This document shows, piece after piece, positions 22,337-29,965 of a stretch of DNA of 64,000 nt. Position 1 is the stretch's first letter. Each line of letters starts with the position of its first letter. The stretch comes from Isoperla grammatica. Lineage: Eukaryota; Arthropoda; Insecta; Plecoptera; Perlodidae. The notes under the pieces are model-generated. The model made no database searches, was not told the DNA's origin, and saw only the letters and a program-made list of their open reading frames with translations. The stretch is from NCBI GenBank assembly GCA_945910005.1, contig OX246747.1, positions 14,950,746 to 15,014,745 on the forward strand, written 5' to 3'. Position numbers and translations under genes: made by a program.

Positions 22337-23092
22337 TTAATGGATGCCGCACACGTCAACCCCCAGGCCCCGATCTTGCAGGGTAATTAGCGGACAGCAC
22401 GGGCTCAGACGAGCGTGCTCTGTGTGCGGTGAATTGGTGACACGCCACTTGTGAATTGCTAGAGCGCAAAAAGCGCAGCGTACGTACTCCTCGTACTTTG
22501 AGTAGTAAAGTCCAGCGTCCACCAGTTCACGCGGGTTGAGATGTGGCATATCAAACGTAACAAATGTCTTTAACCGTGCCTCTCGTAGCGTGAGGTCGGT
22601 CACGTCGCGGTTTCGGACACACCACTGAGACAGGCGTAGCGCGTTTCTGATTGCGCACGGACGAGTACCATCAGTGTGATTTGACGTTAGACAGGCACCC
22701 TCAAATTCTAATTCTTTTAGTTCTTTTAAAGCCGGACACCCCATTGTTTCTAAGTCGATAACCCCCCGTTTTAATATTTTCATGAGGAAAGCAGCTTTCT
22801 CACGACCCTTAGTGAATAGAATTTGAAATTGCTCTGTGTAGCACTCCAAAGTTTTATTTAAATCTTCGTATTCAACGTCGCCTTCGTCCCACTGTAGCCC
22901 GTGATAAGCCGCCGACAGCCAGTGGTTAACTTTCTTCTTGCTAGCGTCAAGTACCACTTCACTGTACGGCGGCTTAATAACCCAAAGTTGTTGACAAATC
23001 GAAAAATTGTCCACTACCGCCAACTCTTTCACAATGAACTCGTTTGCGTTGTCGTAAAAACCCTGAAACTCAACTACCGCACTTTTCTTCAT
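22337..23092 (-). CDS. nuclease-like domain fused to a BIR (inhibitor-of-apoptosis) domain, 251 aa
   Basis: I start at ATG 23092: it has a near-perfect Kozak context (GCCACCATGA) and lies about 70 bp after a TATA box (23158-23170), whereas the in-frame ATG at 23158 directly abuts that box. Residues about 4-165 (VVEFQGF, NEFIVKELAVV, HGLQWDEGDVEY, TKGREKAAFL, DLETMGCPAL, PCAIRNALRL) follow the pattern of a transposon-associated RNase H-fold/exonuclease-like domain; I infer that from recalled family patterns. Residues about 169-236 are a BIR: AGLYY, then C206-x2-C209-x16-H226-x6-C233, exactly the BIR zinc spacing. BIR proteins of baculoviruses and hosts restrain caspases or cell-death signalling, so a host-modulating role is plausible. 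No RING is present. Confidence 0.82.
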   Translation of the reverse strand: MKKSAVVEFQGFYDNANEFIVKELAVVDNFSICQQLWVIKPPYSEVVLDASKKKVNHWLSAAYHGLQWDEGDVEYEDLNKTLECYTEQFQILFTKGREKAAFLMKILKRGVIDLETMGCPALKELKELEFEGACLTSNHTDGTRPCAIRNALRLSQWCVRNRDVTDLTLREARLKTFVTFDMPHLNPRELVDAGLYYSKYEEYVRCAFCALAIHKWRVTNSPHTEHARLSPCCPLITLQDRGLGVDVCGIH

Positions 23093-23157
23093 GGTGGCGC
23101 CGGCCGGGATAGTCGACCGGTACGCGGAGAACAACTGAATGTCACCATGATTCTTCA

Positions 23158-23170
23158 TCTTTTTATAGGA
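23158..23170 (-). promoter_or_regulatory. TATA box of the nuclease-BIR gene
   Basis: Minus-strand TCCTATAAAAAGA between the stop of the capsid gene (23180) and the chosen ATG (23092). Confidence 0.65.
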
Positions 23171-23179
23171 GCGCGTCCC

Positions 23180-24484
23180 TTAGTTGCTGTAGTCCACCAC
23201 CACGTTGCGCGCGTGGTCGATTTCAATCATGCTATCAAATTCGGCATACAACACACAGTTTATTGGTTCACTTAAAGCAGCTGCAAAACGTACTTCAAGG
23301 CGCAAATTGCCATTTTGTTGCGGACTCCAGTGACTCATATGAGCAGCCTGATCGGGTGAAAGGTCAAACGCCATTAACGTATACCCGTTTGGATAGTCTC
23401 CGCGGGAAATATAATTTCCTTCGTCTTGATGGTGTATACCCGTGCCTGAAAAGAGAGTGTGGTACTCGCGAGCATACAGACCTGCAGTGAAATCAGGCTG
23501 TAGCGGCTTTGAAGGTATTTGATTACCGTCAACATAGAGACACAGAAAATTGATGCCGTAATTCTTAAAATTGAATGGGTTTTTCTTCAAGTCTCCATTA
23601 AATGCAACGTTTGAGACAAATCCGACAATGACTCTCTTAGGCAGCTGTCCAAGATAAATATTATCAATGCTCTTGCTCTGTAGATCTTTAGCTATGGTGA
23701 ATGATTTTACATCCACGCGCGCAATGGGATACTTTGCAGCAGCTTTCATAAGTGCACGTTCATGTCCAAGAAGAACTGAGGGTGATATGCGTACTTTGCG
23801 CACAACCAAGGTGGCGTCCTGAATTAGCGTCTTCAAATGATCTTCCACTTGAGACATAAGGTGGAATGTTTCCCGCGTTCGGATGAGTTTAACTTTCAAT
23901 TCAACACCGCTTAATAAATATCGGGGTTGGTTAAAGAGGTCACAATGTAGATTGCCAATTAAATCAACCATTTTACTGCTAGCTGTGTACGCCATTCGCT
24001 TGTTAAGTCCGTCATTGTCTGCAAAATCGTCCATCTTGCCAGCCGTGTCCTTGTAATACAAAGCGTTTGTCAGGTGGGTTGATTTTGCGGCCTCGTCATA
24101 GTTGAGGAGTGTTTCTAAATACGCTCTATACGCATACGCATTTGAGGGAGGTGAAATGAGTTTCTGATTTAAATAAATGTCCACTTGCTGGATCAATGAG
24201 TGTAAATAGTAATTTACAGGCCCCGTTTTTGCGCCTTCAGGTAAATTGGTTTTATCCGATTTTACAGTTTTAACATTAAGTATAAGCATGGTGCGCGCAA
24301 GGTCGATATACTCATCGCCATGTCCAGAAACGACGAACTCTATCGCACCGTCATCACTAAGAGGCGCAATCGGCTTAACATGCACCTCGTGACCACCTAA
24401 AGTACTCATTTGCACTACCGGACCTGCAAACACGTCCAGCTCTGATTTGGTGCACTCGCACGAGTTGGAATAGAGAAACGCCAT
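23180..24484 (-). CDS. MCP: major capsid protein, double jelly-roll type, 434 aa
   Basis: Collinear with Polinton capsid proteins, often annotated in animal genomes as F54H12.2-like: MAFLYSNSCECTKSELDVF at the start, GDEYIDLARTMLIL, HSLIQQVDIYLN, YRAYLETLLNYDEAAKSTHL, GRE/LSGVELKVKLIRT, and a C-terminal block ending in LYAEFDSMIEID. The family forms pseudohexameric capsomers with two jelly-roll folds per chain. The length of about 430 aa is usual. Its ATG follows the stop of the basic-protein gene by two bases (TAA TA ATG). It is the last gene of the tightly packed row 27837-23180. Confidence 0.92.
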   Translation of the reverse strand: MAFLYSNSCECTKSELDVFAGPVVQMSTLGGHEVHVKPIAPLSDDGAIEFVVSGHGDEYIDLARTMLILNVKTVKSDKTNLPEGAKTGPVNYYLHSLIQQVDIYLNQKLISPPSNAYAYRAYLETLLNYDEAAKSTHLTNALYYKDTAGKMDDFADNDGLNKRMAYTASSKMVDLIGNLHCDLFNQPRYLLSGVELKVKLIRTRETFHLMSQVEDHLKTLIQDATLVVRKVRISPSVLLGHERALMKAAAKYPIARVDVKSFTIAKDLQSKSIDNIYLGQLPKRVIVGFVSNVAFNGDLKKNPFNFKNYGINFLCLYVDGNQIPSKPLQPDFTAGLYAREYHTLFSGTGIHHQDEGNYISRGDYPNGYTLMAFDLSPDQAAHMSHWSPQQNGNLRLEVRFAAALSEPINCVLYAEFDSMIEIDHARNVVVDYSN

Positions 24485-24486
24485 TA

Positions 24487-24936
24487 TTAGGAAAATATAT
24501 CGACAACTTGATTCTTAACAACTCTCTTCTTCTTCTTTTTCATTAAAGACGTCTTTCTTCGCCGAGTAACTATCGCAGAATGAGTCATACGAGCTTTTTT
24601 CGTACGTTTAAGACCTGAACCGGCAAGCAGCTTAATTTTATCTTCAGCTTTTCGTTTTAAGCTCCCACCAGCCTCGGCCACACGCTCTTTGAAAGCTTGC
24701 TTAAAAGGTCTATTTTGAGCGACATCACCAAGAAGGCTCACTCCCGTATTTAGCGCCTGCCGTCCTATAGCGCGCGCGCCACTTCTAATCAACGGCATGA
24801 CAGATCTAAAAAGCCCTCCTAGAAATGAGCCAATACCATGCCCTTTTTGAAAGCTAGACCCTCTGAAAACGTTTATTCCATTTCCCGCCTGTTCCACGTA
24901 GTACTTGACATACGGATCGTCTGAATACTTCGTCAT
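24487..24936 (-). CDS. small basic core-like protein of Polintons, 149 aa
   Basis: Starts MTKYSDDPYVKYYVEQAGNG and contains GHGIGSFLGGLFRSVMPLI (about 32-50), a hydrophobic/Gly stretch. A very basic C-terminus follows (RRRKTSLMKKKKKR). This small protein recurs between the major and minor capsid genes of animal Polintons and recalls the basic core or membrane-active minor proteins of adenoviruses; its function there is inferred and not shown. GIGSF and GLF sites could be protease targets. It is linked by two bases to genes on both sides (TAA GT ATG before, TAA TA ATG after). Confidence 0.75.
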   Translation of the reverse strand: MTKYSDDPYVKYYVEQAGNGINVFRGSSFQKGHGIGSFLGGLFRSVMPLIRSGARAIGRQALNTGVSLLGDVAQNRPFKQAFKERVAEAGGSLKRKAEDKIKLLAGSGLKRTKKARMTHSAIVTRRRKTSLMKKKKKRVVKNQVVDIFS

Positions 24937-24938
24937 AC

Positions 24939-25700
24939 TTAGGTTTCCTTGATGCGCCGAAAGTCTAACAGCACGGACGAGGTTCCATGAGCAAATGGTA
25001 TAACGGTACCGGTACCGTCTCTTAAATCTATTCCAATTGTACTGAATTCACGTTTTTGAACTGGAACGTATATAGGAGCGTTAAAAATTTGTGTACATTC
25101 ACGCCCGAAAGAGTAATCGCCTGTTTTTGAGTTAATAATTCTGAGCAGGGGGGCGGTTGTGTCGCCCACTAATTGATCTTCAATAATGTCACAGTAACAG
25201 TAAATTAGCTGCGGAAACCCTCTATTCACGTCCGCAGGTTGCATGGATTGCACATTATTAAGAAGATTGCTACCAGGTTGTAGTCCGAATTGATCTGCCA
25301 GAGATGTAGATACTTTTATTTTATCTATATCAGATTTAATAGCTTTAGCAAACGTTCTGTTACTACCGCCCATATCTACCATTTGACCCGCCCCGCCATC
25401 TGGACCGTATCCAGCTAGGACTCTATTAACAACCTCATAAAAATATTTGCTTTCGGGATAGTAGTTTGGAGGTACATCTATCACTTTTTTCTCTCCATCT
25501 GTTGAGAAAATTTTGATATGATTTTCTCCAGGACGTACGTTGTAAAACGTGTGAGGAAAGTGAATTTCAACTAAGGCTACCTCCCACCGCCCGTGGAGAG
25601 TGACACGGCGAAGAAGCTGAGTGGTATACCTGGCCGTCGTGTTCTTTGGATAATATTCCATTGAGCTATTACTGGGCAACGTGATATAAAATTGATCCAT
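24939..25700 (-). CDS. mCP: minor capsid (penton, single jelly-roll) protein, 253 aa
   Basis: I start at MDQFYITLPSNSSMEYYP (ATG 25700), two bases after the integrase stop (TAG AA ATG, good Kozak). The longer frame from 25739 would overlap the integrase by 37 bases. Typical Polinton penton features: FYITLPSNSS...YPKNT, WEVALVEIHFPHTF, PNYY...YFYEVVNRVL, PQLIYCYCDIIEDQLVGD, YVPVQKREFSTIGIDLRDGTG, and the C-terminal LLDFRRIK. The protein is expected to form the pentameric vertices of a particle whose faces are built by the neighbouring major capsid protein. Length and order (integrase, penton, basic protein, capsid) agree with other animal elements. Confidence 0.9.
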   Translation of the reverse strand: MDQFYITLPSNSSMEYYPKNTTARYTTQLLRRVTLHGRWEVALVEIHFPHTFYNVRPGENHIKIFSTDGEKKVIDVPPNYYPESKYFYEVVNRVLAGYGPDGGAGQMVDMGGSNRTFAKAIKSDIDKIKVSTSLADQFGLQPGSNLLNNVQSMQPADVNRGFPQLIYCYCDIIEDQLVGDTTAPLLRIINSKTGDYSFGRECTQIFNAPIYVPVQKREFSTIGIDLRDGTGTVIPFAHGTSSVLLDFRRIKET

Positions 25701-25702
25701 TT

Positions 25703-26788
25703 CTAAACAAGCGAGCGTAATTCGGAGGCTGAAATCCACGAATTGTAACTATCTGGATAACCACGCCACTTGACTTTCACTTCGCGTCTGGTACCACTGC
25801 CCCTTGACTCCAATATTTTATCAATTTTGAAGAGTGTACTTTTTCCTACGCGTACTCGTTGTAGTTCGCGTTCATAAAAAGTACCTTCGATTGCTTCACC
25901 ATTCCAGTCGGTAATTGCGTACACTATGGGGCGTCGGTGAATCACTTTTGCTATACGAAACATTTCCTCAGACCACCCTGACTCATAACCCTTTAGGAAA
26001 ATCATTTTCTCTCGAGTTATACGCACGATATCTCCTATAGTGAACTTAGGCTTAATGCTGTGTGATATTTTTGAGCGTTTGTAAAGATTGTTCCAAACTT
26101 GTAGAACATTAGAAGCGTTTACTTGCGTTGGCGCCATGCCGATAGAACGGTGAAACGAACTGTTGTACCCTTGCATCAGTAATGGCAAGTACTCTAGATA
26201 ACGGTAAGTGGATTTGGAAGTAAAGAGTCGCCACATCTTTGTTTTAAGTGTACGGTTTAACCTCTCTACTATGCTCGCCTTGACGTCGGGGTTATTGGAA
26301 TGATAAAATACAATATTATTAGATTTTAAAAACTTTTGAAATGATTTATTTAGAAATTCCCCTCCTTTATCCGTTTCTAGGTGAACCGGTTTACGTTTAC
26401 TTTCTTGTAATATACTTTCAAACGCTTTACTAACGTCTGCACCAGTTTTGTTACGTAGGGGGCGGGCCCATGCGTGTTTACTAAATACATCTATCACCGT
26501 TAAAAGATAGTTATACCCGTCATTATATTTTTTCAAACTTTGCATATCATTCAAGTCTGCCTGCCACAAGTCGTCCACATTGTCTACATAATACTTATTT
26601 CTTATGAAGTGTTTTTGTACTGGTTTATGAAGTGTATAGGCGTCTTGCGCTTGAAGCCATTGAATCACCTCGTCTTTTGACACTTTCTTATTTACTGCTT
26701 CCCATAGTTTTTCCGCCGTTGAAAAACTTGCGGGGTGACTTGGGTCGTAATAAATTTTTGAAAGCTTTTTTCTATTTGTCACTTTCAT
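25703..26788 (-). CDS. INT: retroviral-type integrase with C-terminal chromodomain, 361 aa
   Basis: Starts MKVTNRKKLSK at 26788; its ATG shares bases with the TGA of the upstream gene (ATGA). Upstream TTG (26818) is an unlikely start. The rve core is complete: WQADL (D78), LETDKGGEF (D140), KASIVERLNRT (E175). A DNA-binding region includes GDIVRITREK, and residues about 320-361 (FKIDKILESR...VKVKWRGYPDSYNSWI) form a chromodomain. The enzyme joins element ends to target DNA, giving the 6-bp duplication seen at both flanks; the chromodomain may steer it to marked chromatin. No H2C2 zinc finger is seen at the N-terminus. Confidence 0.94.
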   Translation of the reverse strand: MKVTNRKKLSKIYYDPSHPASFSTAEKLWEAVNKKVSKDEVIQWLQAQDAYTLHKPVQKHFIRNKYYVDNVDDLWQADLNDMQSLKKYNDGYNYLLTVIDVFSKHAWARPLRNKTGADVSKAFESILQESKRKPVHLETDKGGEFLNKSFQKFLKSNNIVFYHSNNPDVKASIVERLNRTLKTKMWRLFTSKSTYRYLEYLPLLMQGYNSSFHRSIGMAPTQVNASNVLQVWNNLYKRSKISHSIKPKFTIGDIVRITREKMIFLKGYESGWSEEMFRIAKVIHRRPIVYAITDWNGEAIEGTFYERELQRVRVGKSTLFKIDKILESRGSGTRREVKVKWRGYPDSYNSWISASELRSLV

Positions 26789-27507
26789 TTTGTATAAGAG
26801 AATTTGTACGGTACCCAACGTAGTACACGTGATGACTTGGGCGTCCCCACTTTAGGTGTCTTCGGTATACGGACGGGAGTCACAGCTTTCACTGGCGATG
26901 TGCTCACCCCGCGACGGCCGACATTAATGGCCACCTTCCTACGTGTATTGCCTATAAACTCGCGAGGAATATTTAAATTGGACAATACCTGCCCAAACTC
27001 GCGCCAACCAATTGGACTCGTGGTTTTTCGATCTCTGACTACATCTCCCACAAGATCTGTAATTGAAGACCCTTGCAGTTTTATACCGTGAATTGATACC
27101 GAGCCTAGATCGTCCCACGTTATCACATTGTCCCCTGCAGATTTCAACGCGTCATACAGCAATTCAGCTTTGCGTTTCAGCGAAGTCGGGATGGCGTCAA
27201 GAGTTCGAACTTTCATAACGTCGATACTCGACGCGTGAATGTCTTTATCATCGTCGTCGCGAATATTTATTGCATGCATTTTTAATGGAAGTCGAGATTC
27301 GTTGGCAAAGTGTAAGAACCGCTGAAGTACCTGCTTGTACAAACCCCATTTTTCATTGTCTGTAATGTTTTTCATGTTTAAGATGTGTGTCATCTCATTA
27401 TCTAATGGCGCGAGTTGACCCGGCCCATCAGCGCGTGCTTGCATACCTTCTTTAAGCCGGACCATTTCTTCGGGCGAAACTACAACCATTTTCTTTGCAT
27501 ACTCCAT
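26785..27507 (-). CDS. conserved Polinton accessory protein, 240 aa
   Basis: Starts MEYAKKMVVVSPEEMVRLKEG; residues about 35-75 (LDNEMTHILNMKNITDNEKWGLYKQVLQRFLHF) form a predicted helical block often seen in Polinton proteins upstream of the integrase. The middle part (TWDDLGSVSIHGIKLQGSSITDLVGDVV) is also conserved in style; the C-terminus is basic and Pro/Lys/Thr-rich and could bind DNA. I know no enzymatic function. It begins three bases after the stop of the 108-aa gene (TAA ATA ATG) and ends inside the integrase start codon, which suggests coupled translation. Confidence 0.75.
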   Translation of the reverse strand: MEYAKKMVVVSPEEMVRLKEGMQARADGPGQLAPLDNEMTHILNMKNITDNEKWGLYKQVLQRFLHFANESRLPLKMHAINIRDDDDKDIHASSIDVMKVRTLDAIPTSLKRKAELLYDALKSAGDNVITWDDLGSVSIHGIKLQGSSITDLVGDVVRDRKTTSPIGWREFGQVLSNLNIPREFIGNTRRKVAINVGRRGVSTSPVKAVTPVRIPKTPKVGTPKSSRVLRWVPYKFSYTK

Positions 27508-27510
27508 TAT

Positions 27511-27837
27511 TTATCTAAAAAGGCTGCTCAATACACCTCCTAACAGGGGTAATAATAAAGGTATAATCGCACCACCCTTCTGTACTAGTACACGTTTTTT
27601 AATCTTCCAGTTTTCACCCCTACGAGCCAACTTCCTCAAGATCTTCTTATGACGCGATAGTCTAGACTTCTGTTTGGAATTTAGTTTCACATTGCCTTTT
27701 AAAGTGTTGTCGGCGATCTCGCAAACTGCCTTAATTACTCCTACGTCGGCGGCCTTAAGCATCGACTTCCTCATACACGGGCGTGCACGAGAAAGTGCTC
27801 GCAGTACATCCGCGTGACTCGTTATTGTAGGAGACAT
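27511..27837 (-). CDS. small basic Polinton protein with hydrophobic C-terminus, 108 aa
   Basis: Starts MSPTITSHADVLRALSRARP. It has a helical, basic middle (ICEIADNTLKGN-like stretch, then KLNSKQKSRLSRHKKILRKLARRG) and ends in LVQKGGAIIPLLLPLLGGVL, a possible membrane or capsid-associated helix. Proteins of this layout recur next to the ATPase and 240-aa genes of animal Polintons; a structural virion role is inferred. A TATAAAAG lies about 40 bp upstream and overlaps the end of the ATPase gene, so this gene appears to open the packed row of six genes. Confidence 0.75.
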   Translation of the reverse strand: MSPTITSHADVLRALSRARPCMRKSMLKAADVGVIKAVCEIADNTLKGNVKLNSKQKSRLSRHKKILRKLARRGENWKIKKRVLVQKGGAIIPLLLPLLGGVLSSLFR

Positions 27838-27871
27838 AGCGACAAACTGAAGATTGTAGTAATCAAATGTA

Positions 27872-27884
27872 CTCTTTTATATTC
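27872..27884 (-). promoter_or_regulatory. TATA box of the six-gene row, overlapping the ATPase stop codon
   Basis: Minus-strand GAATATAAAAGAG. The TAA of TATAAAAG is the stop codon of the ATPase gene (27877-27879). It lies about 40 bp before the ATG at 27837. Confidence 0.65.
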
Positions 27885-28533
27885 GTTTACGAATGCCACC
27901 TCTGTCTACAGGCGTGAATATTGTCGAGTGCAATCCGTCACTAGGAAATATTTTAGTACGAAAACGTAGCAAGTCAGGAGTAGCTTGCTTAAAATCAAAT
28001 AGTAAGTAACCGTGTGGTTCAGAAGTAGCTTGTTTGTAAGCGTGATATACAAAATTCTGGTTATCAGGACAATCCTGCCGCGCAAAGGCTGTTATTTGAG
28101 CGCGATCTCGCGGGTTTTTAAAAAGTACTACATAATGTGCATTTAAGCTTACGTCACGACCACCTTTACCTTGGTGGAATAGATTTTGTGAAATAAATAT
28201 AACAGATAGATTTCTGTGATGACACCCCTTAGAAAATAAATCAACTAACGACCCCATCCGTTCCATCATATCGTCTATGATAATAAGTACTGGACCTGTC
28301 TCGTGCGTGAAATTATCAACCTCCGGCAAACCTTCATGAAACCTTACCGGCACACAACACGTCATATCTGCATGTATAGACTGTTTTTCAGAAAAACACC
28401 ACACTATCTCTTTAAAAGATACATCTACCATTTGATCGATGTGCTTGAGAAAATTTCGCACGAAAAAGGTTTTACCCGACTGGCTGGGCCCTGCAATCAG
28501 GGATGAGAAAGGATGGTGCCAAGGCAACACCAT
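27877..28533 (-). CDS. ATP: genome-packaging ATPase, FtsK/HerA (A32-like) type, 218 aa
   Basis: Walker A GPSQSGKT at residues 15-22; Walker B VLIIIDD at 82-88 (D87/D88); sensor-like VIFISQN at 111-117. These are the signatures of the A32-like branch of FtsK/HerA ATPases carried by Polintons, virophages and large DNA viruses, which pump DNA into capsids. The length (about 220 aa) is usual. The ATG at 28533 lies shortly after a TATA box (28569-28579). Its stop codon is shared with the TATA box of the next gene. All catalytic residues are present. Confidence 0.93.
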   Translation of the reverse strand: MVLPWHHPFSSLIAGPSQSGKTFFVRNFLKHIDQMVDVSFKEIVWCFSEKQSIHADMTCCVPVRFHEGLPEVDNFTHETGPVLIIIDDMMERMGSLVDLFSKGCHHRNLSVIFISQNLFHQGKGGRDVSLNAHYVVLFKNPRDRAQITAFARQDCPDNQNFVYHAYKQATSEPHGYLLFDFKQATPDLLRFRTKIFPSDGLHSTIFTPVDRGGIRKRI

Positions 28534-28882
28534 GATTGTAACTGTACCTACAGGCTATGAAGGTATTTGTTTTTATACGCACCGTTTATTAAAAATAACA
28601 ATGCGTCGATACAAATGTAAAAATATGTTTTATATTGCTGTTGAAATATAAATTAATAACATTATAATAATACCAACGTTATTATTATGATAATTATTAA
28701 TTTCTTTTGTTGTCAACACCGGCCATGACTGATATTAGTAAGAAAGCCCCATCACTACGTCAAAGTTTCAGTCAACGATGGGGATTTTTTTTTTTTTACT
28801 TGGGGGAAAAAAAAAAAGTGCACAAAGCTTTGGCCAGGAGTAACTCGTGCACCGAAAAAAAAAACCCTTTCAGCAGTCAGTA
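28534..28882. other. intergenic region between ATPase and acidic gene, with TATA box and homopolymers
   Basis: Holds the ATPase promoter, a short palindrome-like A/T stretch (about 28660-28700), and T12 and A12 runs around 28785-28820 and 28855. No gene is seen. Confidence 0.5.
28569..28579 (-). promoter_or_regulatory. TATA box of the ATPase gene
   Basis: Minus-strand CGTATAAAAAC about 40 bp before the ATG at 28533. Confidence 0.6.
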
Positions 28883-29501
28883 CTACTCTTCCGCCTGTAT
28901 CTCTGACGGCTCTTCTGTTGGCGTTACCGGCCGCAGCCCCAAACGCGCGCAAATATAATTACGTGCAATCTGTGCCACCGGTACACCTCCCTCCGCGGCC
29001 ATCTCGGCCTGCATATAACTTTCCCTTAACAGGGTAGTTAAATCCCTCGATAGCCTTTCTAACGCGCCTATCGTCTCCTCCGACAGGTCTTCTCTTCCTC
29101 GTCCCATTTCCTCCTCCTCCTCCTCACCCTCTTCTCTCTCCATGTCGTCGTCCCCATTGTACTCACTCCCTTCCAACCAGCGTCGGACGTCGAATCCCTC
29201 TTCACGTTGAGAGGGTGTTGGCGAATTCACTTCCTATAAACACATATAATGTAATTAACGCAACCAATAATTAGCGTTACTAAATTACTTGCTGGGTTAT
29301 ACTCACGTCCGACGGTCCCCAACGCACGGTTGAATCCGAGCTCGTACTCGCTGTTTCACTCGCGTGCTGTAAACGCGATAATGATTATAATAAAGCGATA
29401 AAGGAAAGTACCTCATTGAAAATAATAGTTTTTGTTATACTCACATTCCCTCCCTCCCAACGTACAGTTGACAACGAACTGATACTCCGTGTATCGCTCA
29501 T
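28883..29501 (-). CDS. spliced acidic Polinton protein with duplicated exon motif, 155 aa
   Basis: Exons: 29445-29501, 29307-29366, 28883-29233. Both introns begin GTGAGT and end in AG (TTTACAG, TTTATAG), and both are phase 0, giving 156 codons with the stop. Exon 1 carries SLSTVRWEGG, exon 2 SDSTVRWGPS, exon 3 FDVRRWLEGS, so the exons look duplicated around a VRW motif. Exon 3 then has a very acidic run (GDDDMEREEGEEEEEEMG) and a helical part (LERLSRDLTTLLRESYMQAEMAAEGG). No family is recognised. It lies just inside the right TIR and no TATA box is obvious, so the promoter may be in the TIR. The acidic tract could be a transcription or histone-contact surface; that is a guess. Confidence 0.72.
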
Positions 29502-29575
29502 GATGAAATGATTTTCTTGAATAGCTGTTAGGCACTTTGAGGAAGCCTGGTCACAACACCTAAATGCCGCCACCC

Positions 29576-29959
29576 CCACCGCCTGCAGTGTATTACGATC
29601 CCTTCGTGTTATGCGGGAGACGACTCCTGTTTCCCACGCATCGGCATTTTTTGTCTTGAGACCCCGTCAAGTCAAAAGTACACACACTAATGGATCCCAT
29701 TAAAAATCTTAAACGCAACACCCCATCTTCCCACGCACCCTACGATAATTAACGCAGACATTCACACACAAAAAATCCTTTTACGTCCCTTAAAATATTA
29801 AATGCATCATCCCCCAGCCCCATTTCCCACGCACCCTCCGATAATGGATGCAGGTGTTCACACAAGTGCACGTGCACACACGTGTCACAACTTGTCACTG
29901 TCAGACACTGGCGCCAGAACTAATTAGCAGTCGTCTAGACAGAACGACATTATCCTACT
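29576..29959 (-). repeat. right terminal inverted repeat, 384 bp
   Basis: Reverse complement of the left TIR with about ten differences over the shared 370 bp. It contains one copy of the unit that is tandemly repeated on the left. Confidence 0.93.
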
Positions 29960-29965
29960 GCCGTC
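29960..29965. repeat. target site duplication GCCGTC, right copy
   Basis: Identical to 10950-10955 and directly outside the CATTATCCTACT terminus. Confidence 0.95.

Larger units (their letters stand above)
10956..29959. mobile_element. complete Polinton/Maverick element, 19,004 bp
   Basis: The ends are AGTAGGATAATG and CATTATCCTACT (perfect inverted repeats beginning AG), flanked by GCCGTC on both sides. It carries the full Polinton set: protein-primed family B DNA polymerase, retroviral-type integrase, A32-like packaging ATPase, adenain-like protease, major and minor capsid proteins, and conserved accessory proteins. All recognised frames are open after splicing. The two TIRs differ by roughly ten positions in about 370 bp by eye. 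It sits inside a DIRS-like reverse transcriptase gene in which no other large insertion is seen. Intact coding, the TSD and similar TIRs suggest a young and possibly still competent copy. Confidence 0.96.

Noticed and set aside
25701..25739. N-terminal extension of the minor capsid protein overlapping the integrase
   Set aside because: ATG 25700 has better context, matches the usual start of this family and the 2-base junction pattern of the neighbours.
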